Source: Siphonodentalium dalli (lineage: Eukaryota > Mollusca > Scaphopoda > Gadilida > Siphonodentaliidae). Taken from it: DNA of 64,000 nucleotides. The notes under the pieces were generated by a model. The model had not been told where the DNA came from, did no database searches, and worked only from the letters and a program-made list of their open reading frames with translations. Of the stretch, positions 10,091 to 20,266 are shown piece after piece; within the stretch, counting starts at the first letter, position 1, and the number at the start of each line of letters is the position of its first letter. The DNA is taken from contig CP136064.1 of NCBI GenBank assembly GCA_032622095.1, positions 258,147,863-258,211,862 on the forward strand, written 5' to 3'. The position numbers and the translations under genes are program-made.

Positions 10091-13000
10091 TCCTTTGGCG
10101 CGGGCTACAGGTTGTACCTTTGGTCTGATCTTCATGAAATTTGTCATGAATGTTGACATTGACATGTAGATGGGAACGAGTCATTTTTGGGTCATTCGGC
10201 CAAAAAACATGGCCGCTGGCAGCCATCTTGGATTTCAAGATTCAATCCATTGGCGCGGCCTACAGGTCGTACTGTTCATCTGATCATCATGAAATTTGTC
10301 ATTGATGTTAATAATGACATGTAGATGGGAACGAGTGATTTTGGGGTCGTTCGGCCAAAAAACATGGCTGCCAGCAGCCATCTTGGATTTTACTCTTTGC
10401 ATGACTAAATCCTTTGGCGCGGGCTACAGGTCGTTGTTTTGGTCGGAAGTTTATGAAATTTGTCATGGATGTTAACACTGTCATGTAGATGGGAACGAGT
10501 GATTTTGGAGTTGTTCGGCCAAAAAACATGGCCGCCAGCAGCCATCTTGGATTTTACTCTTTGCATGACTAAATCCTTTGGCGCGGGCTACAGGTTGTAC
10601 CTTTGGTCTAATCTTTATGAAATTTGTCATGAATGTTGACATTGACATGTAGATGGGAACGAATCAATGTGGGGTCATTCGGCCAAAAAACATGGCCGCT
10701 GGTGGCCATCTTAGATTTCAAAATTCAATCCATTGGCGCGGGCTACAGGTCGTACTGTTCGTCTGATCATCATGAAATTTGTCATGGATGTTAATATTGA
10801 CATGTAGATGGGAACGAGTCATTTTGGGGTTGTTCGGCCAATAAACATGGCCACCAGCAGCCATCTTGGATTTTACTCTTTGCATGACTAAATCCTTTGG
10901 CGCGGACTACAGGTCGTAGCTTCGATCGGAACATCATGAAATTGGTCATGGATGTTAACAATGACATGTAGATGGGAACGAGTGATTTTGGGGTCGTTCG
11001 GCCGAAAAACATGGCCGCCAGCAGCCATCTTGGATTTTACTCTTTGCATGACTAAATCCTTTGGCCCGGGCTACAGGTCGTACCTTTGGTCTGATCTTTA
11101 TGAAATTTGTCATGAATGTTGACATTGACATGTAGATGGGAACGAGTCATTTTGGGGTCATTCTGCCAAAAAATATGGCCGCTGGCAGCCATCTTGGATT
11201 TCAAGATTCAATCCATTGGCGCGGGCTACAGGTCGTACTGTTCGTCTGATCATCATGAAATTTGTCATGGATGTTGATATTGACATGTAGATGGGAACGA
11301 GTCATTTTGGGGTTGTTCGGCCAATAAACATGGCCGCCAGCAGCCATCTTGGATTTTACTCTTTGCATGACTAAATCCTTTGGCGCGGGCTACAGGTCGT
11401 AGCTTTTATCGGAACATCATGAAATTTGTCATGGATGTTAACAATGACATGTAGATGGGAACGAGTGATTTTGGAGTTGTTCGGCCGAAAAACATGGCCG
11501 CCAGCAGCCATCTTGGATTTTACTCTTTGCATGACTAAATCCTTTGGCCCGGGCTACAGGTCGTACCTTTGGTCTGATCTTTATGAAATTTGTCATGAAT
11601 GTTGACATTGACATGTAGATGGGAACGAGTCATTTTGGGGTCATTCGGCCTAAAAACATGGCCGCTGGCAGCCATCTTGGATTTCAAGATTCAATCCATT
11701 GGCGCGGGCTACAGATCGTACTGTTCGCCTGATCATCATGAAATTTGTCATTGATGTTAATAATGACATGTAGATGGGAACGAGTGATTTTGGTGTCGTT
11801 CGGCCAAAAAACATGGCCGCAAGCAGCCATCTTGGATTTTACTCTTTGCATGACTAAATCCTTTGGCGCGGGCTACAGGTCGTACCTTTGGTCTGATCTT
11901 TATGAAATTTGTCATGAATGTTGACATTGACATGTAGATGGGAACGAGTCATTTTGGGGTCATTCGGCCAAAAAACATGGCCGCTGGCAGCCATCTTGGA
12001 TTTCAAGATTCAATCCATTGGCGCGGGCTACAGGTCGTACTGTTCGTCTGATCATCATGAAATTTGTCATTGATGTTAATAATGACATGTAGATGGGAAC
12101 GAGTGATTTTGGGGTCGTTCGGCCAAAAAACATGGCTGCCAGCAGCCATCTTGGATTTTACTCTTTGCATGACTAAATCCTTTGGCGCGGGCTACAGGTC
12201 GTTGTGTTGGTCGGAAGTTTATGAAATTTGTCATGGATGTTAACACTGACATGTAGACGGGAACGAGTGATTTTGGAGTCGTTCGGGCAAAAAACATGGC
12301 TGCCAGCAGCCATCTTGGATTTTACTCTTTGTATGACTAAATCCTTTAGCACGGGCTACAGGTCGTACCTTTAGTCTGATCATCATGGAATTTGTCATGG
12401 CTGTTGAAAATGGAATGTAGATGGGAACGAGTCATTTTGGGGTCATTCCGACAAAAATCATGGCCGCCCGTGGCCATCTTGAATTTCGAACGAGTCATTG
12501 GGAACGAGTCATTTTGGGGTCATTCGGCCGAAAAACATATGGCCGCCAGCAGCCATCTTGAATTTTACTCTTTGTATGACTAAATCCTTTAGCATGGGCT
12601 ACAGGTCGTACCTTTAGTCTGATCATCATACAATTTATCATTAATGTTAATAATGACATGTAGATGGGAACGAGTCATTTTGGGGTCAATCGGCCAAAAA
12701 ACATGGTCGCCAGCAGCCATCTTGGATTTTACTCTTTGTGTGACTAAATCCTTTAGCACAGGCTACAGGTCGTACCTTTAATCTGATCATCATAAATTTT
12801 GTCATGGATGTTAACAATGACATGTAGATGGGAACGAGTCATTTTGGGGTCATTCGGCCGAAAAACATATGGCCGCCAGCAGCCATCTTGGATTTTACTC
12901 TTTGTATGACTAAATCCTTTAGCATGGCCACAGGTCGTTCCTTTAGTTTGATCATCATAAAATTTGTCATGGATGTTAACAATGGCATGTAGATGGGAAT

Positions 13001-13668
13001 GAGTCATTTTGGAGTCATTCGGATGAAAAACATGGCCGCCAGTGGCCATCTTTGATTTCAAAATTCAATCCATTAGCACAGGCTACAGGTCGTACTGTTC
13101 GTCTGATCATCATGAAATTTGTCTTGGATGTTAATATTGACATGTAGATGGGAACGATTCATTTTGGGGTCATTCGGCCAAAATACATGGCTGCAGCAGC
13201 CATCTTGTGTTTTACTCTTTGTATGACTAAATCCTTTAGCACGGGCTACAGGTCGTACCTTTAGTCTGATCATCATAAAATTTGTCATGGATGTTAACAA
13301 TGACATGTAGATGGGAACGAGTCATTTTGAGGTCATTTGGCCAAAAAACATGGCCGCCAGCAGCCATCTTGGATTTTACTGTTTGTATGACTAAACCACT
13401 TAGCACGGGCTACAGGTCGTACCTTTAGTCTGATCATCATGAAATTTTTCATGGCTGTTGAAATTGGAATGTAGATGGGAAAGAGTCATTTTGGGGTCAT
13501 TCGGACAAAAAACATGACCGCCAGCTGCCATCTTGGATTTTACTCTGTGTATGACTAAATCCTTTACTGCTCATTTTTAGCTCAACTTACTTGTAAGTTT
13601 GAGCTATTGCCATGGTTTGGCGTCCGTCGTCCGTGTGTCCGTGTGTTCGTGTGTCCGTGTGTCCGTCA
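10085..13668 (+). repeat. Higher-order copy 2 of the satellite
   Basis: A 3584-bp unit equal to about 22 monomers plus the spacer. Its segment 12298-12559 replaces the segment present in copies 1 and 3 and contains a stuttered monomer (GAACGAGTCATTGGGAACGA), the mark of unequal exchange. Confidence 0.85.
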
Positions 13669-13674
13669 ACAATT
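13575..13674 (+). repeat. Second copy of the satellite spacer
   Basis: Same sequence as 9991-10090, 3584 bp downstream, separating higher-order copies 2 and 3. Confidence 0.7.
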
Positions 13675-16217
13675 TCCTTTGGCGCGGGCTACAGGTTGTA
13701 CCTTTGGTCTGATCTTCATGAAATTTGTCATGAATGTTGACATTGACATGTAGATGGGAACGAGTCATTTTTGGGTCATTCGGCCAAAAAACATGGCCGC
13801 TGGCAGCCATCTTGGATTTCAAGATTCAATCCATTGGCGCGGCCTACAGGTCGTACTGTTCATCTGATCATCATGAAATTTGTCATTGATGTTAATAATG
13901 ACATGTAGATGGGAACGAGTGATTTTGGGGTCGTTCGGCCAAAAAACATGGCTGCCAGCAGCCATCTTGGATTTTACTCTTTGCATGACTAAATCCTTTG
14001 GCGCGGGCTACAGGTCGTTGTTTTGGTCGGAAGTTTATGAAATTTGTCATGGATGTTAACACTGTCATGTAGATGGGAACGAGTGATTTTGGAGTTGTTC
14101 GGCCAAAAAACATGGCCGCCAGCAGCCATCTTGGATTTTACTCTTTGCATGACTAAATCCTTTGGCGCGGGCTACAGGTTGTACCTTTGGTCTAATCTTT
14201 ATGAAATTTGTCATGAATGTTGACATTGACATGTAGATGGGAACGAATCAATGTGGGGTCATTCGGCCAAAAAACATGGCCGCTGGTGGCCATCTTAGAT
14301 TTCAAAATTCAATCCATTGGCGCGGGCTACAGGTCGTACTGTTCGTCTGATCATCATGAAATTTGTCATGGATGTTAATATTGACATGTAGATGGGAACG
14401 AGTCATTTTGGGGTTGTTCGGCCAATAAACATGGCCACCAGCAGCCATCTTGGATTTTACTCTTTGCATGACTAAATCCTTTGGCGCGGGCTACAGGTCG
14501 TAGCTTCGATCGGAACATCATGAAATTGGTCATGGATGTTAACAATGACATGTAGATGGGAACGAGTGATTTTGGGGTCGTTCGGCCGAAAAACATGGCC
14601 GCCAGCAGCCATCTTGGATTTTACTCTTTGCATGACTAAATCCTTTGGCCCGGGCTACAGGTCGTACCTTTGGTCTGATCTTTATGAAATTTGTCATGAA
14701 TGTTGACATTGACATGTAGATGGGAACGAGTCATTTTGGGGTCATTCTGCCAAAAAATATGGCCGCTGGCAGCCATCTTGGATTTCAAGATTCAATCCAT
14801 TGGCGCGGGCTACAGGTCGTACTGTTCGTCTGATCATCATGAAATTTGTCATGGATGTTGATATTGACATGTAGATGGGAACGAGTCATTTTGGGGTTGT
14901 TCGGCCAATAAACATGGCCGCCAGCAGCCATCTTGGATTTTACTCTTTGCATGACTAAATCCTTTGGCGCGGGCTACAGGTCGTAGCTTTTATCGGAACA
15001 TCATGAAATTTGTCATGGATGTTAACAATGACATGTAGATGGGAACGAGTGATTTTGGAGTTGTTCGGCCGAAAAACATGGCCGCCAGCAGCCATCTTGG
15101 ATTTTACTCTTTGCATGACTAAATCCTTTGGCCCGGGCTACAGGTCGTACCTTTGGTCTGATCTTTATGAAATTTGTCATGAATGTTGACATTGACATGT
15201 AGATGGGAACGAGTCATTTTGGGGTCATTCGGCCTAAAAACATGGCCGCTGGCAGCCATCTTGGATTTCAAGATTCAATCCATTGGCGCGGGCTACAGAT
15301 CGTACTGTTCGCCTGATCATCATGAAATTTGTCATTGATGTTAATAATGACATGTAGATGGGAACGAGTGATTTTGGTGTCGTTCGGCCAAAAAACATGG
15401 CCGCAAGCAGCCATCTTGGATTTTACTCTTTGCATGACTAAATCCTTTGGCGCGGGCTACAGGTCGTACCTTTGGTCTGATCTTTATGAAATTTGTCATG
15501 AATGTTGACATTGACATGTAGATGGGAACGAGTCATTTTGGGGTCATTCGGCCAAAAAACATGGCCGCTGGCAGCCATCTTGGATTTCAAGATTCAATCC
15601 ATTGGCGCGGGCTACAGGTCGTACTGTTCGTCTGATCATCATGAAATTTGTCATTGATGTTAATAATGACATGTAGATGGGAACGAGTGATTTTGGGGTC
15701 GTTCGGCCAAAAAACATGGCTGCCAGCAGCCATCTTGGATTTTACTCTTTGCATGACTAAATCCTTTGGCGCGGGCTACAGGTCGTTGTGTTGGTCGGAA
15801 GTTTATGAAATTTGTCATGGATGTTAACACTGACATGTAGACGGGAACGAGTGATTTTGGAGTCGTTCGGCCAAAATACATGGCCGCCAGCAGCCATCTT
15901 GGATTTTACTCTTTGCATGACTAAATCCTTTGGCGCGGGCTATAGGTTGCCTTTGGTCTAATCTTTATAAAATTTGTCATGAACGTTGACATTGACATGT
16001 AGATGGAAACGAATCATTGTCGGGTCATTCGGCCAAAAAACATGGCTGCTGGCGGCCATCTTGGATTTCAAAATTCAATCCATTGGCGCGGGCTACAGGT
16101 CGTACTGTTCGTCTGATCATCATGAAATTTGTCATGAATGATAACAATGACATGTAGATGGGATCCAGTCGTTTTGGGGTCATTTGGTCAAAAAACATGG
16201 CCACCAGCAGCCATCTT
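13669..16217 (+). repeat. Higher-order copy 3, truncated
   Basis: Follows copy 1 at an offset of 7242 bp until about 16217 (equivalent to 8975 in copy 1), then diverges into degenerate monomers to 16760. Confidence 0.8.
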
Positions 16218-16832
16218 GGATTTTACTCTTTGCATGACTAAATCCTTTGGTGCGGGCTACAGGTCGTAGCTTTTGTCAAATGGTCATGAAATTTGTCATT
16301 AATTATAACAATGACATGTAGATGGGAACGAGTCGTTTTGGGGTCATTCGGTCAAAAAACATTGCCACCAGCATTTTACTTTTCGCATGACTAAATCCTT
16401 TGGCGTGGGCTACAGGTCATACCTTTGGTCTGATATTTATTAAATTTGTCATGAATGTTGACATTGACATGTAGATGGGAACGAAACATTGTGGGGTCAT
16501 TCGGCCAAAAAACATGGCTGCCAGCGGCCATCTTGGATTTCAAAATTCAATCCATTGGCGCGGTCTACAGGTCGTACTGTTCGTCTGATCATCATGAAAT
16601 TTGTATGTCGTAGCTTTGGTCAGATCTTCATAAAATTTGTCATGGATGTTAACAATTATACGTAGATGGGAACGAGTTCTTTTGGGGTCAATTGGCCAAA
16701 AAAAATGGCCACCAGCAGCCATCTTGTATTTTACTCTTGGCATCACTAAATCCTTTGGCACATGTTAGACATTTCAATTAGCACCTTTCCTATTCCTCCA
16801 TTTACTGTCAACCATTAAATTATTCCCCTACC

Positions 16833-16866
16833 TAAGTTGAGCTACAGTGTCATTGACACTTTCATT
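16833..16866 (+). mobile_element. Helitron-like 3' end with hairpin
   Basis: GTTGAGCTACAGTGTCATTG continues into ACACTTTCATTT. The short hairpin AGTGTCATTGACACT occupies 16846-16860. Three further copies lie at 16928-16957, 18190-18220 and 18518-18548. A terminal hairpin just before a fixed end is the Helitron/Helentron 3' pattern; the class call is inference. Confidence 0.6.
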
Positions 16867-16927
16867 TACACTCCTTTTTAATCTCTCTATTCATTGCCAA
16901 TCACACAAAAAATACCTTCTTTACAAA

Positions 16928-16957
16928 GTTGAGCTACAGTGTCATTGACACTTTCAT
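16928..16957 (+). mobile_element. Helitron-like 3' end, second copy
   Basis: Same GAGCTAC plus hairpin AGTGTCATTGACACT plus TTTCAT end, 82 bp after the first, as in nested or tandem insertion. Confidence 0.6.
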
Positions 16958-17084
16958 AAAAATGTTGGTATTGATTAATTAACCATTTTACTATTGAATC
17001 AGGTTTATTAATGAACACTATACACATATTTAATAGTTGTGTACTCATAGCATAGTATGGTACACGTGGTATCAATGGCCGGAT

Positions 17085-17460
17085 TGACCACTCATCGATC
17101 GTCAGTCCGTCTGGCTGTAGACACTTTACACATGGTGCGATATCTCAAATATTTTCTATCCGATTGAAACCAAATTTTGGATATGAGTTTCTCAGCCCAA
17201 AACACAGATCGAATTTGAATATCGGTTTCATCCGAGTTTTCTATATGGAGTCACGCATGGCTCTTTTTTCACTTAGAATGCACACATGCTGCAATAACTC
17301 AAACATTTTATCTGATCAGAACCAACTTTAGTATGTGAGTTTGTCAGCTCAAACAGATCGATTTTGAATATGGATTTGATCAGATTTTGTTTTACGGAGT
17401 TATGGCTCTTATTCAAATTTAAAAACACAATTTGTTTTAACCACCACTTAGTCATGTGAA
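17085..17460 (+). repeat. Two decayed core repeats, about 190 bp each
   Basis: GTTTCTCAGCCCAAAACACA…GATCGAATTTGAATATCGG is echoed by GTTTGTCAGCTCAAACAGAT…GATTTTGAATATGG, each ending near GGAGT…TGGCTCTT. A third relative is at 18255-18372. Core repeats of this style sit inside molluscan Helitron-like elements (inference). Confidence 0.55.
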
Positions 17461-17974
17461 TTTATTTAACTAGCGCTCTAGGTCCTTGGATGCTTGAACT
17501 TACATTAGATCAAACAGGACAGAGATAGTTGATTTAACCACTGTTATCCATTCCATGTCTTTTAACCTTTTCCATTATAATATAACTATATTATTTTGAT
17601 ATCTCAACATAAATATAACTGCTAACACTATGGTAATGGCGACAGGTTCTATAGTTTAGTTGTTATATTAACCCAATACCCAATATATAGCATTTATTAA
17701 CAAATCAGCCATAAATTAATATGGAACATGACACATGATAAACAACATACATGCAAAATGACAACATACTACACAAATGTGTGTACACAAATAGACAAAA
17801 CATACACGCACAACCTTCGGTAAGCCCCGATAGTGTGAAGATATGCATTAATACAAAGAAGTATTTACACACCTATTTACATATTGCCCTGATGTTCCTC
17901 GGTCATAGAGCGAACAAAGTTTAAGCATTATTCCAAAAGTCATGATTAAAATAAGTTTTCTATAAGTTTAATTA
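17461..17974. other. AT-rich stretch, possibly LINE 3' flank
   Basis: No gene seen. It lies directly downstream, in minus orientation, of the LINE coding remnant and may contain its 3' untranslated part. Confidence 0.35.
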
Positions 17975-18190
17975 TCAGGTTTCCAATTTTTTGAATCCAA
18001 GCTTTATAAACACACATAGTCGTGTTAAAATAGGTATATTTTGGACAGTCATAAGCTTGTAATACCTTTCTCTTATCGGTGGGTTCCAATAATATTCCGG
18101 TATATATTTAGTTCTAAGATCATTAAGTTTCTTACATTCAATCATGAAGTGGAATTCATCACCAATAGCGTCTTCACAGAGGTTACACGT
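17975..18190 (-). pseudogene. LINE reverse transcriptase C-terminal fragment
   Basis: Minus-strand translation gives an open run of about 71 codons beginning CNLC and containing GDEFHFMIECKKLNDLR, then a basic and aromatic stretch (PIRERYYKLM), ending at TGA 17975-17977. The CxxC…GDEFHF…C…LR pattern is the zinc-binding motif found after the polymerase domain in many LINE ORF2 proteins. The frame is intact here but the polymerase and endonuclease are absent: the fragment is cut at 18190 where a Helitron-like 3' end begins. It is therefore a 5'-truncated or disrupted retrotransposon and not a host gene. The LINE clade is not determined. Confidence 0.7.
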
Positions 18191-18220
18191 TGAGCTACAG
18201 TACCATTGGCACTTTCATTC
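18190..18220 (+). mobile_element. Helitron-like 3' end, third copy
   Basis: TTGAGCTACAGTACCATTGG then CACTTTCATT; hairpin AGTACCATTGGCACT. It abuts the truncated LINE coding remnant. Confidence 0.55.
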
Positions 18221-18254
18221 TTGGAATTCACAGTTAATTTCGTTTCAGGATGAC

Positions 18255-18372
18255 AACTTTAACTGAATGGAATGAAATTTGTGTGAGTTTACTAGCCAAA
18301 AATACAGGTCGAATTTGGGTTCCGCCTGCCAATTTTTACCAGTGTTATGGCCCTTTGTTGGAATTACCACTG
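18255..18372 (+). repeat. Decayed core repeat
   Basis: GTGAGTTTACTAGCCAAAAA…CAGGTCGAATTTGGGTTCCG…GTGTTATGGCCCTTTG resembles the units at 17085-17460. Confidence 0.5.
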
Positions 18373-18517
18373 GCGTAATTTACCACGCCTTATCGATGCT
18401 CTTGTACTTTATATATATCTCTCTGCATGTTGACATCTAGTACTACTCAGACATTTCAAACTTTCCGCATTCCTTATCGCTGCATTGACTATAACGCATG
18501 AACTTATCCCGTCTCCC

Positions 18518-18548
18518 GATCTACAGTGTCATTGGCATTTTCATTTGC
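18518..18548 (+). mobile_element. Helitron-like 3' end, fourth copy
   Basis: CTACAGTGTCATTGGCATTT then TCATTTG, a degenerate hairpin version of the end at 16833. Confidence 0.5.
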
Positions 18549-18841
18549 AAATATTCCTGTCATATACTCTCAAATGACAGCATCAAAATAGCTTCTTTCT
18601 TCTTTTTTTCAACTCCTTTTTTGTTTTTAGATAATTAGGACAGCTATCATATTGTGAGTAAACATGTGTTGTTATAGTGATATAGCATACATTGGTTGTA
18701 AAGGATATTAATTTTTCCTTCAAATTTATAGTTTGAAATTGAGATTTAAAAACAAATTCACGAAAAGTTTCCTTCTTAAAACACTTTGGCGTTCTGTTGA
18801 TGTATAGTGCATTGGTAATTATTAAAGGTGTTTAATTTGCC

Positions 18842-18926
18842 ACTTAACCACAGCAGAATTATGGGTAATTTTTCAGGATTTAGTCGGAAATATGGCTTGT
18901 TGCCATTCATCGGAAAGCTCTAATCG
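18842..18926 (+). repeat. Half of the mariner-type foldback seen at 44899
   Basis: TTAACCACAGCAGAATTATG…CGGAAATATGGCTTGTTGCC…GGAAAGCTCT matches the left half of 44900-45113, without its terminal CAGTAATGC and without the mirrored half. Confidence 0.7.
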
Positions 18927-19109
18927 GACAGCGGATTTTTAAAGTCACATGGCGGTTTGCGCTCCAAAATACAAACAATATTATTCGCTTTTGAATTTTT
19001 CCCGGTATCGAAATATGTCGATAAATATCTTATCTACCTTTCTAGGAGCATTCTGTAAGCCAAAAAAGACGCATTGAAGTAATTAAAAATGCAACTATGA
19101 ACAAGGTCT

Positions 19110-19330
19110 TTATGGTCCAAACAAAAACAACAGCAATTTGCACATGGAACAGAAAATTAGCGGTATGTGCTATTCTATTCCTGATATGGTAGCAATAAAG
19201 AGCGTTCGTCTGACGTTGGAACTTGGTTATTCGACATAATGCAAATTCAAATTGTTTTCTCACCATGTACAAACGTTTCTGTTATCGCCTTTTTGTCATC
19301 TTATAACAATGTATTGTCAATTTTGTACGG
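19110..19330 (+). repeat. Dispersed repeat shared with 46700-46990
   Basis: ATTCCTGATATGGTAG then CAATAAAGAGCGTT, preceded by TGGTCCAAACAAA, matches 46715-46815, including the following ATTGTCAATT block. The 76-codon minus frame here belongs to this repeat. Confidence 0.55.
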
Positions 19331-19478
19331 GAGCGGGACTACCTAAGTTGAAATAACTTGTGCCCCGATCCCTTTTGTATATTTATATACGAATAAAATA
19401 TGTTTAAAGTAAAAGTTGGAACTTGGGCGAAAAATTTAAAGCGGTTGGAAAATGGCTGTGTCTTTGGCAAGTGTTTTT

Positions 19479-19511
19479 CCTGGGACTAATATAACACATA
19501 TTAGTCCCAGG
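19479..19511. repeat. Perfect 14-bp-arm hairpin
   Basis: CCTGGGACTAATAT, a 5-nt loop, then ATATTAGTCCCAGG, flanked by TTTTT on both sides. No element or gene is attached to it. Confidence 0.8.
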
Positions 19512-19599
19512 TTTTTCAAAGCATACGGTGTGGCATATCAATATTTCGTGTATTTATCGACTTATCATATGTCGTATCCGTCGCTCCAAATTACGTAGA

Positions 19600-20266
19600 C
19601 AAATTTGGAGGTTCGAATGAACCATGTCCGTTTAAACCCTTATTTTTGTTTTGTTTCTTGTATTTGTTGTGACTTTCGAACTATATGTCTACATGGGCGT
19701 TGATCACAAACCGTCACGCAGTGTAAACAGTGCAATTTATATGCGCACTTCCCATTGGTTATCCGCTCAAAGTGCATCGAAATTGCTGCTTGATTTCTCT
19801 CTTGACGATAGACATGCTAGCTTATTAAAGATGCCACCGTTTAAACTATAAAGAAAACACTCATACATCTTACTGAAAGGAAACTCGTGTTACTAAGTAT
19901 TCAATAGACAGCTTCCTGTCGTTTCACGGGGCGTCTTCATGTCGTGGTAACGTGACATTGACATCCCATGTTTGTATCGTGTTTATATTACTATACGTCC
20001 AAACTTCAAGTGATTATAGTATGTGTGGTTCTGGTAGGGGTAAGATGGACCCGGGAACATATCGCGTGAAGTTACATGCAAGTTGGTGACAAACACATTC
20101 GCAACATTCTGCTTTTGTTGCCATATAATTCTGATGGGCTGTTGATAATATCGAACATCGAGGAACTTCTGATGCACATGCGCATCGCAACTGGAATGAA
20201 TTGTTCGGACATGTGGTTAACCTCGAGTCTTCTGCCCTAGTGCTGGTTATCTTGTGAAAATATAAG
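19600..20266. other. Upstream region of the GPCR gene
   Basis: Unique sequence without repeats. An acceptor-like CTTCTGCCCTAG lies about 25 nt before the ATG, so a 5' untranslated exon with an intron is possible. No TATA box is convincing. Small frames here are not supported. Confidence 0.35.

Larger units (their letters stand above)
6538..16760 (+). repeat. Satellite array of about 161-bp monomers
   Basis: Roughly 60 monomers. Landmarks in order are GGGCTACAGGTCGTA, GAAATTTGTCATGGATGTTA, GACATGTAGATGGGAACGAG, GGGGTCATTCGGCC, AAAAACATGGCC and CAGCAGCCATCTTGG. Two monomer types alternate: one continues TTTTACTCTTTGCATGACTA, the other TTTCAAGATTCAATCCATTG. The landmark GGCTACAGG recurs every 161-164 bp. 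Tandem repeats of about 160 bp linked to pearl/Helitron-like elements are known in bivalves (family knowledge; identity here is inference). The many 73-aa minus-strand frames are the same frame read in successive monomers. Confidence 0.95.

Noticed and set aside
6650-16761. Series of 73-102-aa minus-strand frames
   Set aside because: They are the same frame through satellite monomers, repeated at 3584/3658-bp spacing; no gene.
19479-19511. Transcription terminator
   Set aside because: Hairpin flanked by T-runs looks like a bacterial terminator, but the window is eukaryotic.
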